Of a stretch of DNA of 64,000 nt, positions 37,414 through 44,656 are shown in pieces. The stretch comes from Barnesiella sp. An55 (GTDB taxonomy: Bacteria; Bacteroidota; Bacteroidia; Bacteroidales; Barnesiellaceae). Within the stretch, counting starts at the first letter, position 1. Each line of letters begins with the position of its first letter. The position numbers and the translations under genes are program-made. The notes beneath the pieces are model-generated. The model did no database searches. It was not told the origin of the DNA and worked only from the letters and a program-made list of their open reading frames with translations. Where the stretch lies: contig NZ_NFHZ01000012.1 of NCBI RefSeq assembly GCF_002161555.1, positions 56,192 through 120,191 on the forward strand, given 5' to 3'.

Positions 37414-38357
37414 AAGGGTGGAGTAACAAGGTGGCGATGGCCAACTGGGCCATGGTGGTGTCGAAGGTCTTCGGCGGACTGAACGTGAATGCCCTGCACT
37501 ACCTGCTGCCTCTGTGGCTTGCGCCGCTCACGGGGGCCACCTTCAGGTGTGTGTTTGCTGCTGTGGCCTTTTGGATTCTCGGCCTTTTTGCCCGTCCCGA
37601 GAAGGCTTCGACTCGCGACAAATGGATTCTCTTCGTGATGGGAGCGGTGGGTATCTATGGCTATATGTTTTCCTACCTGATGGGGCTGAGCAAGACAACC
37701 CCGGTTTCGGCCGCCATCTTTACCTCGATGCAGCCGATTTGGGTCTTTGTCATATCGGTGCTTTTCATGCGCGAGCGGGTCACACTGCTCAAGGTGGTGG
37801 GTATTTTGGTGGGGTTGGGTGGAGCGTTGCTCTGTATTCTCACCCAAAAGAGCGACGATCTGGCCACCGACGCGTTGACCGGTAACCTCTTTTGCTTGAT
37901 GAGCTCGGTCATCTACGCCATCTATCTGGTATTGAGCAATCGGTTTCTGAAACGCACGGGTACCTATACCCTCATGCGCTACACCTTCTCGGGCGCAGCC
38001 GTGTCGAGTCTGTTGGTGATGGCCTTTACCGGCTACGATGCCCCGTTGTTCGAGTCGCCGCTCCATTGGTGGCCACTGGCTCTGTTGTTGTTCGTGCTGA
38101 TATTCCCCACGGTCTTGAGCTATCTGCTGGTGCCGGTTGGGTTGCGATATCTGAAGACGACGGTAGTCGCCATTTATGGCTACCTTATACTCATGGTGGC
38201 CTCGATTACTTCGTTCCTCACGGGGCAAGACCGCTTCAGTTGGACTCAGATTCTGGCCATGGTGCTTATCTGTGTGGGGGTGTATGCGGTAGAGATTGCC
38301 GAGAGCCGCAGCAGCCGTGCGCCCACGTCGCGTTTACATTCGTCGCCTCATTCGTGA
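37410..38357 (+). CDS. EamA/DMT-family transporter
   Basis: The protein has 315 residues with ten hydrophobic segments in two EamA repeats (for example YMFSYLMGLSKTTPVSAAIF in the first and LSYLLVPVGLRYLKTTVVAI in the second). By family it exports small metabolites or amino acids. It is translationally coupled to the MFS gene upstream. Its last 24 nt overlap the end of a second, convergent EamA gene. Confidence 0.88.
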   Translation: MKGWSNKVAMANWAMVVSKVFGGLNVNALHYLLPLWLAPLTGATFRCVFAAVAFWILGLFARPEKASTRDKWILFVMGAVGIYGYMFSYLMGLSKTTPVSAAIFTSMQPIWVFVISVLFMRERVTLLKVVGILVGLGGALLCILTQKSDDLATDALTGNLFCLMSSVIYAIYLVLSNRFLKRTGTYTLMRYTFSGAAVSSLLVMAFTGYDAPLFESPLHWWPLALLLFVLIFPTVLSYLLVPVGLRYLKTTVVAIYGYLILMVASITSFLTGQDRFSWTQILAMVLICVGVYAVEIAESRSSRAPTSRLHSSPHS

Positions 38358-39293
38358 CTCTCTCTTGTACAACAATCGGGGAGCCCGTTGCCACATCTTT
38401 TTCAACTCTTCGGGGTTGCGGGCCACGATTACCGTGGTGACTGCCACGAGTATGATGCCGATACCCCAGGCCTGTATCAGGCTGCAGCTTTCGCCCAGGA
38501 AGAGGATGCCCATGACTACGGCGGTGAGCAGTTCCATACACCCCAGTACGGCCGTGGTGGTAGAGCCTATGTGCTTGACGGCCAGAATGAGGGTGAGGTT
38601 GGAGATGAGTGTGGGCACCAGGGCCAGCAGAAAGAGGTCGATGCCGGTCGTCCACGAAGGGACCGGTGCCAGCCCTTCGCCTCGCACCAGCAGATTGGCA
38701 AGGAAGAAGAGACTGCCGGTCGCGAGAATATAGAAGGTGAGTTTCAGACTGTCGATGCGGCCAATGCTCGACCGGTTCAACCCTACGATATACGAGGCAT
38801 AGGTGAGTACGGTGGTGAGTGCCAAAGCCATACCCGTGGGGTTGATTTCCCCGCCTTCGCTCCCGCTCAGCAGGTAGATACCGCCCAAGGCCAGTAGCGT
38901 AGCCACAGCCACGGGAACCGATAGCCGTTCCTTGAAAAAGACCACCATCAGTATCGTCACCAGTACCGGGTAGAGAAAGTGCAGCGTGGTAGCCAGCCCG
39001 CTGGGGATGTAGAGATACGACTGCGTGAGCAGGAACGAAGTGGCGGCATAGAGGAAGGCAAACCCCGCGATAACCGGCAGTTGCCGCTTCTCGATGCGGA
39101 GGCTCTCTCGCTTGGCCAACAACACGACTCCCACCAGCAGGGCCGAGATGGCAAACCGATAGAATACGACCGAGTTGACCGACACCCCGGCCTTCAGGGC
39201 GGGGATGGCAAAGAGGGGTACGAGTCCGAAGGTCGATGACGACACTACGGCATAAATCAACCCTTTAGCCGAATTTCTGCTTTCTCCACTCAT
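38334..39293 (-). CDS. EamA/DMT-family transporter
   Basis: The protein has 319 residues with ten hydrophobic segments. GLVPLFAIPALKAGVSVNSV and LLTQSYLYIPSGLATTLHFL are typical of the first repeat. It is only distantly similar to the convergent EamA protein (37410-38357), so this is not a recent inverted duplication. The two genes overlap tail to tail by 24 nt. Substrate unknown. Confidence 0.88.
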   Translation of the reverse strand: MSGESRNSAKGLIYAVVSSSTFGLVPLFAIPALKAGVSVNSVVFYRFAISALLVGVVLLAKRESLRIEKRQLPVIAGFAFLYAATSFLLTQSYLYIPSGLATTLHFLYPVLVTILMVVFFKERLSVPVAVATLLALGGIYLLSGSEGGEINPTGMALALTTVLTYASYIVGLNRSSIGRIDSLKLTFYILATGSLFFLANLLVRGEGLAPVPSWTTGIDLFLLALVPTLISNLTLILAVKHIGSTTTAVLGCMELLTAVVMGILFLGESCSLIQAWGIGIILVAVTTVIVARNPEELKKMWQRAPRLLYKRESRMRRRM

Positions 39294-39344
39294 TGGGGTT
39301 TGGCCTCCAGATACCTTTAGTTAATCGATGTTGAATGAATATCA

Positions 39345-39381
39345 GGGGCTGTATTGAAAAGAGGAGTTTCAATACAGCCCC
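39345..39381 (-). terminator. Hairpin after the APH-fold kinase gene
   Basis: A 15-bp perfect stem (39345-39359 with 39367-39381) with a 7-nt loop. No strong T run on minus; termination is likely but not certain. Confidence 0.5.
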
Positions 39382-39438
39382 GTAAAGGTAAGAAATAATC
39401 ATCTTATGGCAGTACTTGACTGTCGAAAGGTTGTTGCA

Positions 39439-40527
39439 TTATCGGCCCAGGCACTCGTTGATATAGGCTTTCATCGCAGGCACGGCAGCCTCGGCGCTTT
39501 GCAGCAGCTTGAACTGCGCGCGGGTGCGCACCAGGTTGTGGTCGGGATACTTGATCTTGTAGTAAGTATCGCCGTTGATATAGTCGGTGAGGAACCGCAC
39601 GGCCTGCATGTAGGGGAAGAGGGTAGCGGCGTAGGGCAGGTTGTCTATTTCGACATCGGTGAGGAATACCCGGGCTGTCTCCAGATAGCCTTTGGTGAAG
39701 GCTTTGAAAATCTCCATGTTGAAGTTGACGTTGTCCAGATTCTTGTCGTCCTCTTCGCCGGTGTTGGCGGCGGTGCGCATGAAATCGCCGAAGTCGGAGA
39801 AGATGTAGCTGGGCATCACCGTGTCGAGGTCGATCACACACAGCACCCGGCCGTTCTCGTCGAACATCATGTTGTTCACCTTCGTGTCGCAGTGACAGAT
39901 GCGTTTGGGCAGTTTACCCTCGCGGTGCAACCGCTCGGCCAGACACATGTCGTAGGCGCGCTTCTCGAGTTCGTCGAGCAGAGGTCGTACCTCGGCCACC
40001 CGTCCCACGGGGTCGGCGGCTACAGCCTCGTGCAACTGTTTCAGACGGAACTCCATGTTGTGGAAGTCGGGAATCGTCTCGCCCAGTTCTACCGGGATGT
40101 CGGAGAGCATGGCCTGGAAGTCGCCGAAGGCTTGCCCGGCATAGTAGGAGTATTCGGGAGTTACGGCCTCGTAGCTCTTGGCATTGTGGATGAAGATGAG
40201 CACTCGCCAGTAGTTCTCGCCATCGAAGTAGTAGAGCTTGTGGTCTTTCGTGGGGATGAGCGTGAGCACCTTGCGGTCGATATCGGTCTCGCCACGGGCC
40301 TCGAGTTTGTGGCGGATATGGGTTGTCACCTGGTAGAAGTTGTTTTGGAGCATATCCACGTTGGTGAAAATAGTGTGGTTGATGCGTTGCAGTACATAGT
40401 CGGGAGCCTCGGGCGGAGTAGTAGTCACTTTATACGAGTCGTTGATGAGGCCTGCGCCCAGCGGCTTTACCTCGGTCACTGTCCCCTCCAGAGCGAAGTG
40501 CGACAGGATTTCGTTTAAGTCTTTCAT
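39439..40527 (-). CDS. APH-fold phosphotransferase (N-acetylhexosamine 1-kinase-like)
   Basis: The protein has 362 residues with an aminoglycoside-phosphotransferase kinase fold. The N-lobe begins with LGAGLINDSYKV, the catalytic loop is ICHCDTKVNNMMFD and the metal motif is VIDLDTVMPSYIFSDFGDF. The catalytic loop with Thr-Lys-x-Asn-Asn resembles N-acetylhexosamine 1-kinase (NahK), so a sugar kinase for salvage of mucin sugars is more likely than antibiotic resistance. The sugar is not determined by context. It is monocistronic. Confidence 0.78.
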   Translation of the reverse strand: MKDLNEILSHFALEGTVTEVKPLGAGLINDSYKVTTTPPEAPDYVLQRINHTIFTNVDMLQNNFYQVTTHIRHKLEARGETDIDRKVLTLIPTKDHKLYYFDGENYWRVLIFIHNAKSYEAVTPEYSYYAGQAFGDFQAMLSDIPVELGETIPDFHNMEFRLKQLHEAVAADPVGRVAEVRPLLDELEKRAYDMCLAERLHREGKLPKRICHCDTKVNNMMFDENGRVLCVIDLDTVMPSYIFSDFGDFMRTAANTGEEDDKNLDNVNFNMEIFKAFTKGYLETARVFLTDVEIDNLPYAATLFPYMQAVRFLTDYINGDTYYKIKYPDHNLVRTRAQFKLLQSAEAAVPAMKAYINECLGR

Positions 40528-40872
40528 AATGTGTGTCTATTTTATGGAATGAATAACATGGATAATTAGATTGTCACTCTTATTTCAAAGGTACGCAAAA
40601 AGCCTTTATCCGACTATTATTTGTCGAAATTTTAAGAAAAAAATAGATTCGGAAGTAACCGTAATATCAATTCTATCGGGCCGGTCCGGATGCGCAGGGA
40701 GAATATCCCGGCTCCCAGTGTTGCACCTTTCCAATATATTCCCCCCTCGTGAAACCGCTATGGCTCGAGATAACAACCTCTTGCCGATTGGTCTGGTGCA
40801 AATAGGAGGTTTATTCTTGCCACATTCATGTAAGGGTAGAATATCTCGCTGGGTAAAAATCTCGGGCGAATA
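40528..40872. other. Gene-free stretch before the nucleoside phosphorylase
   Basis: About 345 bp upstream of the promoter at 40873. The frame is open on plus through much of it, but no credible start or protein-like composition is seen, and no hairpin stands out. It separates two divergent genes, so it probably holds both regulatory regions. Confidence 0.5.
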
Positions 40873-40904
40873 TTGCTTTTTGCTCTTACCTTTTGTTATA
40901 TTTG
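40873..40904 (+). promoter_or_regulatory. Promoter of the purine nucleoside phosphorylase gene
   Basis: TTG at 40873-40875, 21 bp, TATATTTG at 40897-40904, with the ATG 32 nt downstream. It supports the start at 40937 rather than the upstream open frame. Confidence 0.7.
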
Positions 40905-40936
40905 CAAACTTAGTTATTTACCAAAATAGTTACGCG

Positions 40937-41749
40937 ATGATTGAAAAAATTAAAGAAACCGCTGCCTACATTGCTTCGAAAGTGCAGGTATTGCCCAAGA
41001 CCGCTATCATATTGGGTACCGGGCTGGGTGAGTTGGTAAACCACATTACCGATAAAATCGAGATACCCTATACCGAAATTCCCAACTTCCCGGTATCGAC
41101 CGTCGAGGGTCACCAGGGGAAACTCATCTTCGGTAAGCTCGGAAAGAAAGATGTGATGGCCATGCAGGGCCGATTCCACTACTACGAAGGGTATGATATG
41201 AAACAGGTTACCTTCCCCGTGCGGGTGATGAAAGAGTTGGGCATCGAGCACCTCTTCGTCTCCAATGCGGCCGGCGGTATGAATCCCGACTTTGCCATTG
41301 GCGACATCATGATTATCCGCGACCACATCAACCTCTTCCCCGAGCATCCGCTGCACGGTCGCAACTACAACGAGCTGGGGGTGCGCTTCCCCGATATGAG
41401 CGAAGCCTATTCGCACCGTCTTATTGCCAAGGCTCTCGAGATTGCCGAGAAGAACGATATCAAGGTACAGCAGGGGGTCTATGTAGGTACACAGGGCCCC
41501 ACGTTTGAGACCCCGGCCGAGTATCGCTACTTCCGCATCATCGGCGGCGATGCCGTGGGCATGAGCACCGTGCCCGAGGTGATTGTGGCCCGCCATGCCG
41601 GCATCGAAGTGTTTGCCGTGTCGGTCATCACCGACCTGGGTGTCGAGGGTATCGTCGAGAAGTGTTCGCACGAAGAGGTACAGAAGGCCGCTGCCGCCGC
41701 TCAGCCCAAGATGACCTTCATCATGAAAGAACTTGTAGAACAATTTTAA
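40937..41749 (+). CDS. Purine nucleoside phosphorylase
   Basis: The protein has 270 residues, the trimeric (PNP-I/MTAP family) type. Signatures are ILGTGLGELVNHI for phosphate binding, FPVSTVEGHQGKL, MQGRFHYYEGY, VSNAAGGMNPDF, and the base-binding segment VGTQGPTFETPAEYRYFR with Glu and GMSTVPEVIVARHAG. It splits inosine and guanosine (and deoxy forms) to base plus ribose-1-phosphate. The Met at 40937 matches the family N-terminus. A small hairpin follows, then thiL. Confidence 0.95.
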   Translation: MIEKIKETAAYIASKVQVLPKTAIILGTGLGELVNHITDKIEIPYTEIPNFPVSTVEGHQGKLIFGKLGKKDVMAMQGRFHYYEGYDMKQVTFPVRVMKELGIEHLFVSNAAGGMNPDFAIGDIMIIRDHINLFPEHPLHGRNYNELGVRFPDMSEAYSHRLIAKALEIAEKNDIKVQQGVYVGTQGPTFETPAEYRYFRIIGGDAVGMSTVPEVIVARHAGIEVFAVSVITDLGVEGIVEKCSHEEVQKAAAAAQPKMTFIMKELVEQF

Positions 41750-41771
41750 ACGACAAACAATAAAAACAGAG

Positions 41772-41800
41772 CAAAGCCCATGACCTTCGTGGGCTTTGTT
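41772..41800 (+). terminator. Hairpin between the nucleoside phosphorylase gene and thiL
   Basis: A 9-bp perfect stem (41772-41780 with 41790-41798). It is close to the thiL start, so it may act as an attenuator rather than a full terminator. Confidence 0.5.
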
Positions 41801-41804
41801 TGCT

Positions 41805-42854
41805 ATGCCTATGGAAGCAGAAAAACGAACCGAAATCGCTTCGTTGGGAGAGTTCGGACTCATCGACCACCTCACGAAGCAGATACAACTCAAAAACGCC
41901 TCGTCGCTGAAAGGGGTGGGCGACGATGCCGCCGTGCTCGACTATCAGGGCAAACGCACCCTGGTCACCACCGACCTGCTGCTCGAAGGGGTACACTTCG
42001 ACCTCACCTACGTTCCCCTGAAACACCTGGGATACAAATCGGCCGTGGTCAACTTCTCCGACATTTACGCCATGAACGGTACCCCGCGGCAAATAACCGT
42101 CTCGCTGGGCGTGTCGAAACGTTTTTCGATCGAGAACCTCGAAGAGCTATACGCCGGCATACAACTCGCCTGCGACATCTATGGTGTCGATCTGGTAGGA
42201 GGCGACACCTCGGCCTCGATGACCGGCCTTACCATCAGCATTACCTGCATCGGCGAGGGCGATCCCGATAAAATCGTCTATCGCAACGGCGCCCGCGAGA
42301 ACGACCTCATCTGCGTGAGTGGCGACCTGGGTGCCGCCTATATGGGGCTGCAACTGCTCGAGCGCGAGAAACGCATCTTTGCCGGCGAGACCGAGTTCAA
42401 ACCCGCCTTCGAGGGGCACGAATACCTGCTCGAACGCCAACTGAAACCCGAGGCTCGCAAAGACATCGTGGCCGAGCTCGACAAGGCCGGAATCGTGCCC
42501 ACCGCCATGATGGACATCTCCGACGGCCTCTCCTCCGAGCTGCTGCACATCTGCTCGCAGAGCCACGTGGGGTGCCGCATCTATGAAGACCGCATACCCA
42601 TCGACTATCAGACAGCCTCCATGGCCGAGGAGTTCAACATGAACCTCGTCACCGCCGCCCTCAACGGAGGCGAAGACTACGAGCTGCTCTTTACCGTACC
42701 CCTCGAGAAGCACGACGCCGTCGCCGCCATACCCGGCATACGGGTGATAGGCTACATCACCAAGCCCGAGCTGGGTTGCTGCATGATTACCCGCGACGAT
42801 GCCGAGATTACCCTGCGGGCACAAGGCTGGAATTCCCTGGCCGAAGAAGAGTAG
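41805..42854 (+). CDS. thiL: Thiamine-monophosphate kinase
   Basis: The protein has about 349 residues. The N-terminal LGEFGLIDHLT, the metal-binding GVGDDAAVLDY and TTDLLLEGVHFDLTYVP, and VGGDTSAS and MMDISDGLSSELLHI are the ThiL signatures. It phosphorylates thiamine monophosphate to the diphosphate cofactor. Met codons at 41805 and 41811 are both possible; the hairpin just upstream makes a TTG at 41796 unlikely. No other thiamine genes are adjacent. Confidence 0.94.
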   Translation: MPMEAEKRTEIASLGEFGLIDHLTKQIQLKNASSLKGVGDDAAVLDYQGKRTLVTTDLLLEGVHFDLTYVPLKHLGYKSAVVNFSDIYAMNGTPRQITVSLGVSKRFSIENLEELYAGIQLACDIYGVDLVGGDTSASMTGLTISITCIGEGDPDKIVYRNGARENDLICVSGDLGAAYMGLQLLEREKRIFAGETEFKPAFEGHEYLLERQLKPEARKDIVAELDKAGIVPTAMMDISDGLSSELLHICSQSHVGCRIYEDRIPIDYQTASMAEEFNMNLVTAALNGGEDYELLFTVPLEKHDAVAAIPGIRVIGYITKPELGCCMITRDDAEITLRAQGWNSLAEEE

Positions 42855-42880
42855 GGGCCCAATCGCCAAGCAAGGAACAT

Positions 42881-42935
42881 TCCCGGGAGAGGTGGGGTAG
42901 GCCGGTGCCATAAACCCATCTCCCGGGATTCTCTT
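42881..42935 (+). terminator. Terminator of thiL
   Basis: TCCCGGGAGA (42881-42890) pairs with TCTCCCGGGA (42919-42928), with partial extension into the loop, followed by TTCTCTTTC. Confidence 0.55.
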
Positions 42936-43026
42936 TCAAGCCTCTTGTAATCAGGGGTTAATCTCTCTCTTGGGCAGACGAATTATCCCCCTTACCAAGC
43001 TTTTTGTTAGAAAAGTAAGCGATAAA

Positions 43027-43058
43027 TTTGGTAGATTCAAATGTATCCATTACCTTTG
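43027..43058 (+). promoter_or_regulatory. Promoter of tRNA-Phe
   Basis: TTTG at 43027-43030, 20 bp, TACCTTTG at 43051-43058; the tRNA begins 17 nt downstream. Confidence 0.75.
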
Positions 43059-43074
43059 CACACGCAAAAACGCT

Positions 43075-43147
43075 GGTGCCATAGCTCAGATGGTAGAGCA
43101 AAGGACTGAAAATCCTTGTGTCCCCGGTTCGATTCCTGGTGGCACCA
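43075..43147 (+). tRNA. tRNA-Phe (GAA)
   Basis: A 73-nt cloverleaf. The acceptor arm GGTGCCA (43075-43081) pairs with TGGCACC (43140-43146), with discriminator A. The D arm is GCTC/GAGC. The anticodon stem is AAGGA/TCCTT with loop CTGAAAA, giving anticodon GAA. The T loop is TTCGATT. The T stem CCCGG/CCTGG has one central C-T mismatch. CCA is not encoded. Its 3' end marks the left border of the integrated elements. Confidence 0.93.
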
Positions 43148-43172
43148 CTTCGAAGAAAAGCAAAAGACAGTA

Positions 43173-43208
43173 AAATCCTGATTTCCAAGCGAAATCGGGA
43201 TTTTTTGT
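43173..43208 (+). terminator. Terminator of tRNA-Phe
   Basis: AAATCCTGATTT (43173-43184) pairs with AAATCGGGATTT (43192-43203, one G-T pair), followed by a T run. Confidence 0.7.
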
Positions 43209-43250
43209 TTTCCTCAAGCACGCAAAAAACGGCAAAATATTACCGTTCGC

Positions 43251-43296
43251 GGTGGAGCAAAAGGTGGAGATAAAAGGTGGAGCAAAAATCTCCACC
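43251..43296. repeat. GGTGGAG direct repeats with an inverted copy upstream of the outer integrase
   Basis: GGTGGAG occurs at 43251-43257, 43263-43269 and 43276-43282 (12-13 bp spacing), with an inverted CTCCACC at 43290-43296. The position between tRNA and integrase fits arm-type or accessory-factor binding sites of the outer element. Confidence 0.5.
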
Positions 43297-43391
43297 GAAT
43301 TAGAGCCTTTCTCACTGATTTACAATGTTTTGCGTATCAAGAAAACGTGGTCGGTTTCCTACTTTTGTCCAAACTAAAAACTGTAGGAAAA

Positions 43392-44198
43392 ATGAAAAGA
43401 AGTTCATTCAATGTGCTTTTCTTCTTGAAGAAGACCAAGCTGCTGAAAAACGGAGAAGCATCCGTTTGTATGCGTATCACAGTAGATGGTACGCGAGTTG
43501 AAAACAACATCCGCAAAAGCATTGCTCCGTCTCTCTGGAGTCAGGCTAAGGAATCCGCCAGAGGCAAAAGCCGCAAATCATGTGATCTGAATGCCTATAT
43601 CGAAAATGCGAGAATCAAATTACATCAGATTTTTTGTGAGTTGGAAGAACAGAACCAGCCTATAACGGCACGTCTGTTACAGGAAATATTTTTCGGACAG
43701 GACAAAGAACCGGAAGCGGTACGCACCCTCATCGGTACCATACAGGAGCACAATGACCAATGCCGTGCCCTGGTCGGGAAAGACTACGCCCTGATTACCG
43801 TTCGCCGTTATGAAAGCTGCAAACGCTATCTTGCCGAACTTATCAGACAGAAATACGGAAAGGATGATCTGCCGCTGGCGGAAGTCAACGGTGAGCTGGT
43901 ACGTGCCTTTGAATTTTATCTGAAGACGGAAAAGGAATGTCAGCAGAATACCGTCATCCGTTATATGAAATGTCTGAAGAAAATTACCAATCTGGCACTG
44001 GCCAATGAATGGATAGCCAAAGACCCGTTTATCGGTATCAAGTTCCACGAAAAAGAAGTGATCCGTGAGTTTCTTACTATGGATGAACTGCTGACCATCT
44101 ACCACAAGGAGTTTCCTCTGGAACGAATCACCGTAGTCCGTGATGTTTTTATTTTCGCCGGCTTCACAAATGTTGCACTAAATAAAATACGGCTGTAA
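43392..44198 (+). pseudogene. Tyrosine recombinase of the outer element, N-terminal half (split by insertion)
   Basis: It begins MKRSSFNVLFFLKKTKLLK, the usual start of Bacteroidota phage-integrase-like proteins. It covers the arm-binding and SAM-like core-binding domains up to VRDVFIFAGFT, about residue 259. The next nine residues (NVALNKIRL) come from the inserted element and end in a stop. The missing catalytic half is at 61407-61863. Joining 43392-44167 to 61407-61863 gives 1233 nt, a continuous 410-residue protein reading FAGFTGLAFIDVQQL across the junction. The gene therefore became inactive through insertion of the inner element. It would normally integrate the outer element, probably at the tRNA-Phe gene just upstream. 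Confidence 0.92.
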
Positions 44199-44402
44199 AT
44201 CAGTAAGTTACCATCAATCAAAAAGAGAATAGGTAATGGTTTAGAAACCATCAAGCTTCACCATTCTGCTTGTTCTCAATAAGTCAATCAACTAATTGCA
44301 AAGGTATAATTTTATCGTTGAATTATCTGCATTTACTTGAAAATAATTTGTAGCGGCAATAAAAAATAGACTGAAGAAAGCATAAAATTGATGTAAAATG
44401 AG
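44199..44402. other. Left-end non-coding region of the inner element
   Basis: AT-rich with no gene. A small 7-bp hairpin (ATGGTTT/AAACCAT, 44236-44251) is present. Integrase-binding sites are expected here but not recognisable. Confidence 0.4.
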
Positions 44403-44437
44403 TATTTTTGTACAGTGAAGTTAAATGCGTATATTTG
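44403..44437 (+). promoter_or_regulatory. Promoter region of the cargo operon
   Basis: TATTTTTG (44403-44410) and TATATTTG (44430-44437) both match the -7 consensus. The TTTG of the first lies 19 bp before the second. Use of the second would start transcription inside the first codons of the XRE gene; use of the first would give a 20-nt leader. Which one is used cannot be told. Confidence 0.45.
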
Positions 44438-44438
44438 T

Positions 44439-44654
44439 ATGACAAAAATATTTCATCCAAATCGGCTAAGAGTTGTATTGGCTGAAAAGCAAATCAAAAA
44501 CAGATGGCTTGCAGAACAACTTGGTAAGTCCGAAATGACCATATCCCGTTGGTCAACTAATAAAACTCAACCCTCGCTTGATCAACTTATAGAAATAGCA
44601 AAACTATTGGATGTAAAGTTGGATGATTTACTTGAACCATATAATACAAAATAA
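44439..44654 (+). CDS. Small XRE-family regulator
   Basis: The protein has 71 residues, a single helix-turn-helix: NRLRVVLAEKQIKNRWLAEQ, then KSEMTISRWSTNKTQPSL and IAKLLDVKLDDLLEPY. It is the first gene of the cargo operon, with 2 nt between its stop and the next start. By analogy with other defence loci it probably represses or tunes the operon promoter. The Met at 44439 is preferred because the upstream extension is outside the HTH fold. Confidence 0.9.
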   Translation: MTKIFHPNRLRVVLAEKQIKNRWLAEQLGKSEMTISRWSTNKTQPSLDQLIEIAKLLDVKLDDLLEPYNTK

Positions 44655-44656
44655 TT

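Noticed and set aside
39439..40527. Aminoglycoside resistance gene
   Set aside because: The fold is APH-like, but the catalytic loop HCDTKVNN and the core-genome context fit a sugar kinase better.
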